Assembly: GCA_937876205.1 (NCBI GenBank)
Contig: CALEII010000061.1
Span: forward strand, 1 to 64,000
Origin: an uncultured Clostridia bacterium
GTDB lineage: Bacteria > Bacillota > Clostridia > Oscillospirales > Acutalibacteraceae
DNA: 64,000 bases
Direction of reading: 5' to 3'
The position numbers were made by a program, and so were the translations under genes. Below, in pieces: positions 1 through 7,687 of this stretch. Each line of letters begins with the position of its first letter. Within the stretch, counting starts at the first letter, position 1. Below the pieces are notes generated by a model, which saw nothing but the letters and a program-made list of their open reading frames with translations, was not told where the DNA came from and did not search any database.

Positions 1-53
1 TAAAATCCCTCGGTAGCAATACCGTACCGGTTCAAGTCCGGTCACCAGCACCA
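1..53 (+). tRNA. tRNA-Leu (UAA), 3' part only
   Basis: The window opens on the anticodon TAA (bases 1-3). The 3' anticodon stem strand TCCCT, a class II variable arm (CGGTA/TACCG), the T arm with loop TTCAAGT, the acceptor strand CACCAGC, discriminator A and an encoded CCA follow. The long variable arm and the UAA anticodon identify leucine. The 5' half lies outside the window. Confidence 0.9.
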
Positions 54-60
54 AACCAGA

Positions 61-107
61 AAAATCCGAACCAAATTTTCCCAATAGGAAAAGGGTTCGG
101 ATTTTTT
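61..107 (+). terminator. Rho-independent terminator after tRNA-Leu
   Basis: An 11-bp stem (AAATCCGAACC pairing with GGTTCGGATTT) is followed by a T run. It lies eight bases behind the tRNA CCA, so it most likely ends the tRNA transcript. Confidence 0.75.
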
Positions 108-130
108 ATTTATATTTAAGTTATACATAT

Positions 131-159
131 AAAAAGCTCCGTGTTATGCGGAGCTTTTT
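131..159 (+). terminator. Second terminator-like hairpin
   Basis: AAAAAGCTCCG and CGGAGCTTTTT form a perfect 11-bp stem around a 7-base loop, with A and T tracts on either side, so it could stop transcription from both directions. No gene is seen between here and base 307. Confidence 0.55.
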
Positions 160-306
160 CCATTTTTAAGTGTTAATTAAAGATATTTAAAAAGCTAAAA
201 ACATTACTTACAATGGCTTAGATGTTCATTCAGAATCCAATTTGTTTGTGATGCTTAAGTATATATATCAACAGGTTCAAAAAGCAAAGATTATTAGAAA
301 TTAATA

Positions 307-540
307 TCAATAATATCCTTTTAGTTCTCTAGCCCTTTCAAACCTAGATTCATACTTATAACTATCACCTATTGTCTGGACTGCATGAGATGTTTTAGGG
401 TATTCAATTTGTAAAAGTTTTGCATACTCATAATATTTATTAGATAATCTTTCCTCCTCATCTCCACCCGAAGGACTATAAACTCCACGTTGATTAATTA
501 AACCAATTTGAAAATGATAATCAACAAGACCCAAAACCAT
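307..540 (-). CDS. Small hypothetical protein, possibly the frameshifted 3' part of a longer gene
   Basis: A 77-residue frame with ordinary soluble-protein composition: an Arg/Glu-rich C-terminus (ESRFERARELKGYY) and a YYEYAKLL segment. A weak AAGG sits 8 bases before the ATG. Family not recognised. Immediately upstream, a second minus-strand frame (498-743) carries a protein-like stretch from MSDHLDSFVPIQIGF to about LKYCKANL and runs into this frame at the point where this ORF begins. One gene broken by a frameshift near 540-550 would explain both. It is divergent from the reverse transcriptase gene and could be a decayed neighbour of it. A chance ORF cannot be excluded. Confidence 0.35.
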   Translation of the reverse strand: MVLGLVDYHFQIGLINQRGVYSPSGGDEEERLSNKYYEYAKLLQIEYPKTSHAVQTIGDSYKYESRFERARELKGYY

Positions 541-808
541 AAATTTGCCTTACAATATTTTAGCATTCGTATGAATTTTTCTTCAAAATTAATTAATATG
601 AACCCTATTTGTATAGGCACAAAACTATCTAAATGATCACTCATAATTGATTTGTTGCAAAATAATTGAAATTGATATATAATCATATTGTCTATTTTTG
701 TAGAAAATGATATTAATATAAACAAACAATCAAAACAAATCACAGGTTATTAAAGAGATATTTTTGGACATTATAAATTATTGCAATAAATGAAAAAGAG
801 GGATGTTC

Positions 809-2392
809 ATGAAGGTTAAAAACTTAAATAATAAAAACTTCTTGATACAAGTAAGTAGATATGGTTTCTTTGCGGAACAGTTTCCTGAATGTTTTTCAAG
901 TGAGAAGTTTTCAAATGTTGTTGAACAACTATCTATTGAAGTTGAAGCATCAAAAAAACAAGCTTCTTACGGAAAAAAGAATACTACATCTCCGTCCACT
1001 TTATCTACATATAAAAATGATATTTCTCGTAGAGTCCTTTCGGTACCAAATCCTGAAGCTTTTTTGCGACTTGCAAAATTTATGCAACAAAAGTGGGATA
1101 AAATAGAGATATATACAAAGAGCAATAATTCTTTATCTCCTATAAAGTTTATTCGTTCTTACATGCATGGTGAAGCAGAAGAGTTAATTAATTGTGAAAC
1201 ACTTAGAGAACAATTCTATTTGAAAAGTGATTTTATAAAAGGCATTAAAAACTGCATAAGAGCATCTCTTGGCTATAAATATCGGTTAAAAGTTGACATT
1301 TCAAATTGTTATAATTCACTATATACGCACTCTATTTCTTGGGCTGTTTGTGGCAAAGAAAAGGCAAAAGAATACTTTAGGACAAAAAGCCCGGAAGTAA
1401 TAAAAGAAGATTATGAAATAGCAGATTGTTTAGATTCTTTTGTGCGTTTTCAAAAAAACAACGAAACAAATGGGATAATAGTTGGTCCGTTTACTTCTAG
1501 AATTATTTCTGAAATTATCCTTGCAAGAATTGATGATGAACTTTGCAAAAAAAATCTAAAATTCAAAAGATATGTAGATGACTATAAACTTTATTTTAGA
1601 ACAGAAGCTCAAGCTCAAGAAAGTCTACCAATTATTGAAAAAGTATTGAATGAGTACAATTTATCTCTAAACACAGCAAAAACTGAGATAAATAAATATC
1701 CGTATGAAATAATATCAAATTTAAAACATTCACTAGAAGCATCTTTTGAAAAAGATGGCGTATTTGGAGTACTCAACACCGCGGCTGATTTATATTCACA
1801 CGGTGAAAAAGGCGCATACAAATATGCTCTAAAATATATAAAGGACAAACCTCTAATAAGAGATGATTTGTATGTAATAATTCCAACGCTAATCAATATT
1901 ATGCTAATAGACCCGCGGTATGGGAAATATGTTACAAGGTATTTAAAGAAAAATCTAAACATAATTCGATATGATACATTAACACAAGTATTTAATAAAG
2001 AATTATCCTGTAGTTTAGAAAACCAACTGCAACAAGAAAGCTTGTTATTTGTGCAAATTATCAGAGAACTTGATTTGACAATTGATGGGTTAAATATAAT
2101 TAAGATTTTGAATAGCGATAATGACTTTGCAATAATAATTGCACTTGATATCTGGAAAAATCACAACAAACATGTTATTAGAACAAAGTCAGAAGCAATG
2201 CAAATAAATAAATCAATAAAAGATTTATTATTTAAGCTTAAAGGTGAAAAGTTCAATGGTTCACGCTGGTTATTATTATACGAAATTATTGCTAACGATT
2301 TGGTAAAAGAAGAGGATAAACCTGAAGTAGAAATGACGGAATTCTTTCAAAAAATGCTTGACTTGAATGTAAGTTTTTATAATCCAAAATAA
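809..2392 (+). CDS. Reverse transcriptase of the Abi/UG antiphage (DRT-like) type
   Basis: A 527-residue RNA-directed DNA polymerase. Catalytic motif A is KVDISNCY with Asp163, and the YVDD box is at residues 255-258. The stretch LYTHSISWAVCGK after motif A and GPFTSRIISEIILARID before the YVDD box resemble Abi and unknown-group (UG) bacterial RTs. There is no maturase or HNH domain as in group II introns and no obvious retron msr-msd. Residues from about 300 to the end look all-helical, as in AbiK/AbiA-type RTs that use the tail for protein-primed or untemplated synthesis. GAGGG (798-802) favours ATG 809 over ATG 803, which would overlap it. The gene is strongly AT-rich and stands alone, typical of a transferred defence gene. 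The exact RT class is not assigned. It could also be a novel UG group. Confidence 0.85.
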   Translation: MKVKNLNNKNFLIQVSRYGFFAEQFPECFSSEKFSNVVEQLSIEVEASKKQASYGKKNTTSPSTLSTYKNDISRRVLSVPNPEAFLRLAKFMQQKWDKIEIYTKSNNSLSPIKFIRSYMHGEAEELINCETLREQFYLKSDFIKGIKNCIRASLGYKYRLKVDISNCYNSLYTHSISWAVCGKEKAKEYFRTKSPEVIKEDYEIADCLDSFVRFQKNNETNGIIVGPFTSRIISEIILARIDDELCKKNLKFKRYVDDYKLYFRTEAQAQESLPIIEKVLNEYNLSLNTAKTEINKYPYEIISNLKHSLEASFEKDGVFGVLNTAADLYSHGEKGAYKYALKYIKDKPLIRDDLYVIIPTLINIMLIDPRYGKYVTRYLKKNLNIIRYDTLTQVFNKELSCSLENQLQQESLLFVQIIRELDLTIDGLNIIKILNSDNDFAIIIALDIWKNHNKHVIRTKSEAMQINKSIKDLLFKLKGEKFNGSRWLLLYEIIANDLVKEEDKPEVEMTEFFQKMLDLNVSFYNPK

Positions 2393-2418
2393 TATACATA
2401 ATCCGCACATTCGACAAG

Positions 2419-2462
2419 GCCTCCTTTAATTTGTACAATTAAGCTACAAAATTAAAGGAGGC
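2419..2462 (+). promoter_or_regulatory. Hairpin that masks the ribosome binding site of tnpV
   Basis: GCCTCCTTTAATTTGTA (2419-2435) and its complement at 2445-2462 (one extra A) form a near-perfect 17-bp stem with a 9-base loop. The 3' arm holds the AAAGGAGG ribosome binding site 7 bases before ATG 2470. Read-through RNA would therefore hide the RBS, a layout common in mobile elements for silencing transcripts that start outside. It could also end the RT transcript, but no T run follows. Confidence 0.6.
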
Positions 2463-2469
2463 TATTTCT

Positions 2470-2835
2470 ATGTCAAATGAAAATTTTATCAGTTACCGTC
2501 AGGTTGGTGATTATCTTATCCCTAACCTCATTATTCCGCCCGAAGAAGCAAACATCACTCTTGGTAAATGGGGTATGATGCGCAAGAGCTATCTTGAAAA
2601 GCATAAGAAGGTACTTTTTAGCTCCCTGCTTATTCAGGGTAAACTGTATCAGCACTGTACTGAGGTTGAAGCCCAGGCTCGGGATATGTTTGATACTCTT
2701 GTTGAGCAGATGAAAGAGGCTGAGGGTGTCACAGAGCAGCTGAAAGAGGAAAATCAGCTTGAGTGGGTGTGCAGTATGGGGAATATTGAGCAAAGAGCAA
2801 GAGAGGTTGTCTGTGCTGAGCTTATCTATAACTGA
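2470..2835 (+). CDS. TnpV-family transposon-encoded protein
   Basis: A 121-residue protein with the conserved TnpV pattern: YRQVGDYLIPNLIIPPEE at residues 9-26, then a basic YLEKHKK segment, a GKLYQHC stretch and a C-terminal EVVCAELIYN. TnpV proteins accompany clostridial transposons and integrative elements. Their biochemical role is not established and they carry no transposase catalytic motif. It has a strong RBS enclosed in the hairpin just upstream. It marks this region as mobile DNA, but no matching transposase is seen next to it. Confidence 0.8.
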   Translation: MSNENFISYRQVGDYLIPNLIIPPEEANITLGKWGMMRKSYLEKHKKVLFSSLLIQGKLYQHCTEVEAQARDMFDTLVEQMKEAEGVTEQLKEENQLEWVCSMGNIEQRAREVVCAELIYN

Positions 2836-2840
2836 AAAAT

Positions 2841-2872
2841 CAGGGATATACGGCATTTTCCGCATATCCCTG
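2841..2872. terminator. Bidirectional terminator between convergent genes
   Basis: CAGGGATATACGG and CCGCATATCCCTG form a 13-base stem with one mismatch around CATTTT. It lies between the stop of tnpV and the stop of the convergent zinc-ribbon gene. T-rich sequence follows on the plus side. Confidence 0.55.
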
Positions 2873-2875
2873 TGC

Positions 2876-3019
2876 TTACTTTTTCAGGCTTATGGTTACC
2901 ACTTGTCTGCAGTGGGGGCATTTGATTTCAATAACGGCTTCATCTGCAGGGTGCTTTACGATGTCAAAGATGCGTTTTTGACATATCGGACATTTTATTG
3001 TTTCCTTTGTGCTTGTCAT
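2876..3019 (-). CDS. 47-residue two-CxxC zinc-ribbon protein
   Basis: A short minus-strand gene encoding a protein with two zinc-knuckle pairs, CPIC at residues 10-13 and CPHC at residues 34-37, followed by a basic tail ending ISLKK. The spacing is that of small zinc ribbons such as the Com/KTR group of phage and mobile elements. It probably binds one zinc ion and nucleic acid (inference). An excellent RBS, GGAGG, lies 5 bases before ATG 3019, which is what sets it apart from chance. It converges on tnpV and shares a terminator hairpin with it. Too short for a confident family name. Confidence 0.7.
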   Translation of the reverse strand: MTSTKETIKCPICQKRIFDIVKHPADEAVIEIKCPHCRQVVTISLKK

Positions 3020-3051
3020 TTCAACCTCCGTATTTCTTCATTATACACCAA

Positions 3052-3078
3052 ATCCCCGAACGGTCAGTGTCCGGGGAT
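3052..3078. other. Intergenic hairpin
   Basis: TCCCCG (3053-3058) and CGGGGA (3072-3077) pair around a 13-base loop in the stretch between the zinc-ribbon gene and the palindromic repeat. No T run follows. Purpose unknown. Confidence 0.3.
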
Positions 3079-3149
3079 GGTGCTTTCACTAAGGAGAATA
3101 GAACTATATGTTGGATTGGTTCTATCTTGTCTTGCCGTCCCTGAAAGGT

Positions 3150-3240
3150 AATTCCCCTGTCAGGGGAAATGTCTGCAAAGCAGACAAAAGGGTGCCCGTT
3201 TCTGGAAGAAAAGGGGGACCGCGTTAGCGGTGGAAGGGTT
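3150..3240. repeat. Palindromic intergenic repeat, three hairpins
   Basis: Three consecutive hairpins: TTCCCCT/AGGGGAA, TGTCTGC/GCAGACA with an AAA loop, and ACCGC/GCGGT with a TTA-type loop, in G-rich sequence. Multi-hairpin GC-rich units like this are scattered between genes in gut Clostridia. Here one sits directly behind the stop codon of the secreted protein gene and may also end its transcript. Confidence 0.5.
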
Positions 3241-3243
3241 CTA

Positions 3244-5055
3244 TCAGCCGCCTATGCTCTGGAAGGTTTCAATAAGCTGCTGAAGGAATGACTTGAACTT
3301 TGCAATAATGTTTCTGATGATGTTGATTATTGCCCATTCGCTGTCACCCTGAGTAAGCTCATCCATATCAAGGCCACCGAAGATATCATCAATTCCGCCT
3401 GTACCTTCTGAGGAAGCGTTCTTGTTGAGGGCTTCAACATGAATGTCATAGTCGGGCATGGTGATTGTGATAATACGATTTGTATTGTCAACACCTTCTA
3501 CTGTTACTTCGTTACCTGCTTTGTCGGTAACTTTCCAGCCGGCAAAGTTTTCAGCAGTGAGGTTTGCACTGATTTCAACCTTATCGCCGGGATAATATGT
3601 GGTGTTGACGTCTGAAACGGTGTTTACGCAGGTAAGTAATCTCTTGAGCTTAACATTTACGGTTGTTTCAAAATCGTTGATAATGAAATAATCATTTTCA
3701 GCAGGATTGTATTTTGCACTGAAAATATGGTCACCACTGTTTTCCACTGTGTAGGTAAACTCTTCGTTTGCCTTTACTACCGCAATTTCTTTGCCGTTAA
3801 GTGAAACTGTGAATGTGCCTTTGGGGCTGTAATCACCGCATCTGATTGAGCTCTTGAGATAACCGGGACCAAAGGTGGGGGTGAGCTCAACATTCTTGAA
3901 TTTTACGGTAAAGTAAAGCTCTTTGCCAACATAATTCGGGTCATCGTGTTTTATGGTGAGCTTATATTTTCTTCCGTTCTGTGCATAAGCGTTATTATCT
4001 TCAACAGAAATTATAGCGTTTTTAGGAACTCGAAGATTTGTGGTAATAAGAGCCTTGATATCATTCATCTTCGTACCGGGCTCAACTTCAAATGTGAAGT
4101 CTTCAATAGCATTACCTTCTTCATCTACAAAAGCAATAGGAGCAGGATTTACAACCACATTGGTAATTTCAAATGAATAAGGCAGTGCTGCTTCAAGATT
4201 GTTAGGTGTGAAAACTACTGGAACATTATGAGTACCTGCAATTGGTACAAAATCTTTCACTTTATCTGTTACTGTGAATGTGCCGGCAACTACTGTTCCT
4301 TCAACTTTCAATACAGCCTTACCACCACTGATCTCAATGTCTTTCCATGAAATATTCGGGTCATAAGTAAAGTTTGATATGGTAGGCATTTCTGTAATGG
4401 TTGTTTCGGGTATACTGCCTGCAATGCGCACATAAACTTGAACTGTTGTTTTAGTGTAGCTTGCTGGAACAAACATTGCTTCATAGTAACCACTTTCGTT
4501 AACCACAGTATTTGGATTAGACCATTCCCATGTTCTAGCAAGTATTTCTGGTTCTTCGGGATTATATGGATTTATCATTTTACCACCAGAAAGTATTGAT
4601 GTTGAAAGAGTGGCACCTGCTTCGACTTCTGTTGCTATCAAGGGGTCATTCACTTCATCAACATAAACAGGTGTAGTCTCAGATACAACATATGTTACAT
4701 TTCTGCATCGTTTAGCTTCAAATCCTACATAAGATGATGTGTCTTCTGGAATAAACTTTATATCAGCTCTTTTTGTGCCATCTGATGTTGGTAATAAACT
4801 GGGATCGATGAATTCAAAATGTCCGTCCACTACATTACCATTTGCATCCTGAACTACTTCATCATCATTTATGATTAAAGCTTCTTCCTGAGTCTGACCA
4901 TAATACATTTTACCATCAGCATTTTTATATAAAATGGTGGGCCATTGTGTAACATTAGTTGCACTGAGTGCTTCAGCCGCACTTGCATACATAGGCACAA
5001 CTGATAACATCATCATAAGTGCCAATAAAATGGATAATAATTTCTTTGTTTTCAT
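3244..5055 (-). CDS. Large secreted protein with beta-sandwich repeats
   Basis: 603 residues. A signal peptide is clear: KTKK, then a hydrophobic LLSILLALMMMLSVVP segment and cleavage near YASAAEA. The body is beta-rich with several related modules containing Y..N-type and VxFTPN/VKFKNVEL motifs, ending in a FAGWKVTDKAGNEVTVEG module of the kind in bacterial repeat/InlB-like domains (about residues 490-545). The C-terminal 28 residues form an amphipathic helix (IINIIRNIIAKFKSFL), a tail often seen on secreted Ruminococcus proteins. There is no LPXTG or transmembrane anchor, so it is either released or held non-covalently. Function unknown, perhaps adhesion or cell-surface structure. It is a single gene, flanked on both sides by palindromic repeats. 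Confidence 0.75.
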   Translation of the reverse strand: MKTKKLLSILLALMMMLSVVPMYASAAEALSATNVTQWPTILYKNADGKMYYGQTQEEALIINDDEVVQDANGNVVDGHFEFIDPSLLPTSDGTKRADIKFIPEDTSSYVGFEAKRCRNVTYVVSETTPVYVDEVNDPLIATEVEAGATLSTSILSGGKMINPYNPEEPEILARTWEWSNPNTVVNESGYYEAMFVPASYTKTTVQVYVRIAGSIPETTITEMPTISNFTYDPNISWKDIEISGGKAVLKVEGTVVAGTFTVTDKVKDFVPIAGTHNVPVVFTPNNLEAALPYSFEITNVVVNPAPIAFVDEEGNAIEDFTFEVEPGTKMNDIKALITTNLRVPKNAIISVEDNNAYAQNGRKYKLTIKHDDPNYVGKELYFTVKFKNVELTPTFGPGYLKSSIRCGDYSPKGTFTVSLNGKEIAVVKANEEFTYTVENSGDHIFSAKYNPAENDYFIINDFETTVNVKLKRLLTCVNTVSDVNTTYYPGDKVEISANLTAENFAGWKVTDKAGNEVTVEGVDNTNRIITITMPDYDIHVEALNKNASSEGTGGIDDIFGGLDMDELTQGDSEWAIINIIRNIIAKFKSFLQQLIETFQSIGG

Positions 5056-5087
5056 ATTTTCGTTTTCCTTTCTTGAAATAAATTGTT

Positions 5088-5157
5088 ACTCCCTCATTTG
5101 TTTTTGCTCTCTCCGTGAGGGAGATAATTGCGACCTTTCGCCGCAGACGGAGGGAGT
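5088..5157. repeat. Degenerate palindromic repeat upstream of the secreted protein gene
   Basis: The outer ends ACTCCCTC and GAGGGAGT are inverted, with an internal CTCTC/GAGGGAG pairing. Ends and G/A-rich composition match the longer element at 5368-5466. It lies about 33 bp upstream of the secreted protein start, inside the 427-bp interval 5056-5482. Between the two repeats I see only AT-rich sequence and no gene. Confidence 0.5.
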
Positions 5158-5367
5158 ATTGAATTGTTATCCAGCCGCTATCATCTCCTTTGCAAAATTG
5201 ACGTGCAAATGCACAAGATACTTTTACTTTATTAAAACGCCATTCGCAATTCAATATAAAATGCAAAACGTCGGTTTTAGAGTGCAATATTACGGACTTC
5301 GCATAATTGAAAAGAAAAACCGATTGATGTATAATTAGTGTGGGGCGGTTTAAGTGCAGAATGAATA

Positions 5368-5466
5368 ACTCCCTCAGTCACTTCGTGACAGCTCCCTCAG
5401 TGAGGGAGCCTAGACTTGCCTTCCTCTTTGAGGAAGGTGGCACGGCGAAGCCGTGACGGAAGGAGT
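5368..5466. repeat. Cloverleaf-like palindromic repeat element
   Basis: About 99 bp. Outer 14-base arms (ACTCCCTCAGTCAC and GTGACGGAAGGAGT, 12 of 14 paired) enclose hairpins GTCA/TGAC, GCTCCCTCA/TGAGGGAGC, CCTTCCTC/GAGGAAGG and CACGGC/GCCGTG. RNA or single-stranded DNA would fold into a multi-arm structure. It ends 5 bases before the RBS of the response regulator gene, so it lies in or next to its leader. This type of element is a dispersed non-coding repeat, possibly a MITE-like unit. Confidence 0.65.
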
Positions 5467-5482
5467 AAAAGGAGTTGATATA

Positions 5483-6193
5483 ATGAAATTATGTATTTGT
5501 GATGATGATAAAACAATGCACGAAAAAATAAGGCAATGTCTTCAGCCCTTCTTCACAGAGTCTCAAATGCCTCAGATTACCGATTTCTTTAAGGGCGAAG
5601 ATTTGGTTGAGCATTATTCTTCGGGGAAGGATTTTGACATAGTCTTTCTTGATATTGAAATGGATAAAATGAACGGCATTGATACGGCAACCGAGGTGAG
5701 GAAGTATGCACCTGAAGCTATCCTGATTTTTGTATCAAGCCATAAGAACTATGTTTTTGATGCATTCAGATGTGAAGCCTTTCATTTTCTTGTTAAACCC
5801 ATTGAGCAAGAGGAATTTGACGATGTGTTTAACCGTGCCTTGCACAAGCACAGGATTATGCACGAGAAATATCTTGCAAGCTGGAAAAATCAAAGAAATG
5901 TTCTGCGTATCGGAGATATAACATATATCGAAGGCTACAGAAGAAGAATCAAGGTTCATGTTGCGGGCTCAGAATATGAGCACACGGGCAAGGTCTCCGA
6001 TGCCTATGAAAAACTCAAAGACCACGGCTTTGTCCGGGTACATCAGGGCTATGTTATAAATATGAGGCATATCAAAACCTTTGGCAGTACCGAGGTGATT
6101 TTATCCGATAATTCAGTTATACCTATCAGTGAAAAGAGGCGAAAAGAAGCCTTGCTGATTTATGACAAGTATATTCAGAAATGGAAGTGGTGA
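5483..6193 (+). CDS. LytTR-family response regulator (AgrA-like)
   Basis: 236 residues. The receiver domain spans 1-120, with the acidic pair Asp8/Asp9, phosphoacceptor Asp57 (VFLDIEM), a switch Ser near 85 and Lys105. The LytTR DNA-binding domain spans about 138-236 (YIEGYRRRIKVHV, FVRVHQGYVINM). It should be phosphorylated by the kinase encoded next and bind paired 9-bp repeats upstream of targets. ATG 5483 has AAAGGAG 7 bases upstream. A longer in-frame start at 5453 would begin inside the palindromic repeat and is rejected. The kinase ORF starts 1 base after its stop, so the two are translationally coupled. Confidence 0.9.
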   Translation: MKLCICDDDKTMHEKIRQCLQPFFTESQMPQITDFFKGEDLVEHYSSGKDFDIVFLDIEMDKMNGIDTATEVRKYAPEAILIFVSSHKNYVFDAFRCEAFHFLVKPIEQEEFDDVFNRALHKHRIMHEKYLASWKNQRNVLRIGDITYIEGYRRRIKVHVAGSEYEHTGKVSDAYEKLKDHGFVRVHQGYVINMRHIKTFGSTEVILSDNSVIPISEKRRKEALLIYDKYIQKWKW

Positions 6194-6194
6194 A

Positions 6195-7502
6195 ATGGCA
6201 GATTATATAATCAATTTATCGGGCAATATCTGTGAGCTTTTGATTTCGCTTTACTTTTTTAAGGGCAGATATGAGCCGAGAGTCAGCAAATCAGTATTTT
6301 GTCTGCTTTGCATTGTTTTTACTCTTTTTCAGTTTGCAAACACTAATCTCTTTCTTGCAAAGTCACCGCTTGTTTCTTTTTGTTCACTGATATTTGTTTT
6401 TCTTATTTCACTTCTTTATGATATGAAATGGGTACACAGGTTTATTTTTTCAGTGATTCTTTTTGTTATAATAGGAGCTTCGGAGATAGTAAATATTATG
6501 ATTCTTTCATCGGTGTTAAAAATGGAGGTTTCAACTATTCAAAATAATCCTTTATTGTTTGCATGTGCCACTCTACTTTCAAAGTTCCTTGCCTATATAG
6601 TTGTGTTGGTTACTAAAAAGCGAGATTTTAACCTTGAAAATTATGCAAAGGTAAAATATTTTTATCTTATTTATTCTTTGCCTGTTGCTTCACTTTTGAT
6701 GATAATGCTGTTTTTAAGGTGCTGTTATGTGATTGATGATTTAAGTTTTCAGATAATTAATCTTGTTTCATCCATTGTTCTCATTTTTGCAAACATTTCT
6801 GTTTTCTATATCATTGATAAAATAAACGAAATGGCACAAGCCAAGGAAAAGCTTTTGTTCACTGAAAATCACATCGCAAATCAGGCAATACATTATCAGG
6901 AGCTTTATAATTATCAGAATGAGCTTCGTGTTTTCAGGCACGATATAAGAAACCGTTTATTTTCACTTATGGCAATGGTTAAAGACGGTCAGGCTGATAA
7001 GGCTGTTCAGATAATGGAGAACAACCTGAACTGGCTTGAAGAAATGAACGGCAATATTGTAAACAGCGGCAACCCCATTATTGATGCTCTGCTGCAATCT
7101 AAGCTGCACCTTGCAAAAGAGAAAAAAATAAAGCTCAATCTACAGATTAAGCTTGCAGGTGAAATAAAGGTTGACGAGCTTGAGCTTGCCATTGTTTTAG
7201 GCAACGCTCTTGATAACGCAATTGAAGCTGTTGAAAAGGTGCCCGACAAAGACAAAAAATTTATAAACCTCAACTTAATGTCAACGGATGACCGAATCTC
7301 TATGACTGTCACAAACCCGGTGAAAGACGATGTGAACACAGAAAAGCTGAAAACCACAAAGTCCGACAAACGCAACCACGGCTTCGGCACACAAAGCATA
7401 AGAACCGTCGCCCACAGATACGACGGCGTTGCGGAGTTCAAGTGCGAGGATAAGATGTTTACGGTTAACCTGAACATTTGCAATATTGAGGATGAGAGGT
7501 AA
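6195..7502 (+). CDS. GHKL sensor histidine kinase (AgrC-like)
   Basis: 435 residues. About six transmembrane segments lie in residues 1-208, with short loops and no large extracellular domain. A helical region with the phosphoacceptor His249 (FRHDIRNRL) follows, then the ATP-binding domain with N box GNALDNAIEAVE (336-347) and G box HGFGTQSI (395-402). This layout fits the peptide-sensing AgrC/ComD branch. No agrB or agrD-like peptide gene is visible nearby, so the signal is unknown. The start at 6195 follows the regulator stop by one base. A longer frame starting at 6162 would overlap the regulator. Confidence 0.9.
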   Translation: MADYIINLSGNICELLISLYFFKGRYEPRVSKSVFCLLCIVFTLFQFANTNLFLAKSPLVSFCSLIFVFLISLLYDMKWVHRFIFSVILFVIIGASEIVNIMILSSVLKMEVSTIQNNPLLFACATLLSKFLAYIVVLVTKKRDFNLENYAKVKYFYLIYSLPVASLLMIMLFLRCCYVIDDLSFQIINLVSSIVLIFANISVFYIIDKINEMAQAKEKLLFTENHIANQAIHYQELYNYQNELRVFRHDIRNRLFSLMAMVKDGQADKAVQIMENNLNWLEEMNGNIVNSGNPIIDALLQSKLHLAKEKKIKLNLQIKLAGEIKVDELELAIVLGNALDNAIEAVEKVPDKDKKFINLNLMSTDDRISMTVTNPVKDDVNTEKLKTTKSDKRNHGFGTQSIRTVAHRYDGVAEFKCEDKMFTVNLNICNIEDER

Positions 7503-7521
7503 AACAAATAAGCACGAATTA

Positions 7522-7546
7522 AAGCCACCTTAACGGGTGGCTTTTG
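7522..7546 (+). terminator. Terminator after the two-component operon
   Basis: AAAGCCACC and GGTGGCTTT form a 9-bp stem around TTAACG with a following TTTTGTTG. It sits about 20 bp behind the kinase stop. Confidence 0.65.
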
Positions 7547-7687
7547 TTGTTATAGTGCATAAACTATACGCATTCTTACTTGTGCATTTCGACAAAGTTC
7601 GATATTTTTTTGAAAAACGGTGTTACTTTTTCCGTTTAACGACACTTTATCTATATAAGACAATTTTTATTTTAAGGAAAAGTAACT

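Noticed and set aside
1..53. tRNA-Leu as att site of the mobile element
   Set aside because: The element recombinase is a serine type, which does not normally use tRNA 3' ends, and no repeat of the tRNA 3' end was seen at 21.9 kb.
809..2392. Retron, group II intron or DGR RT
   Set aside because: No msr-msd inverted repeats, no maturase or HNH domain after the RT, and no template/variable repeat pair with adenine-specific differences were seen nearby.
3108..3227. 39-codon ORF with AAGGAG upstream
   Set aside because: It runs through the palindromic repeat and its peptide mostly mirrors the hairpin sequence. RBS spacing is long (11 bases).
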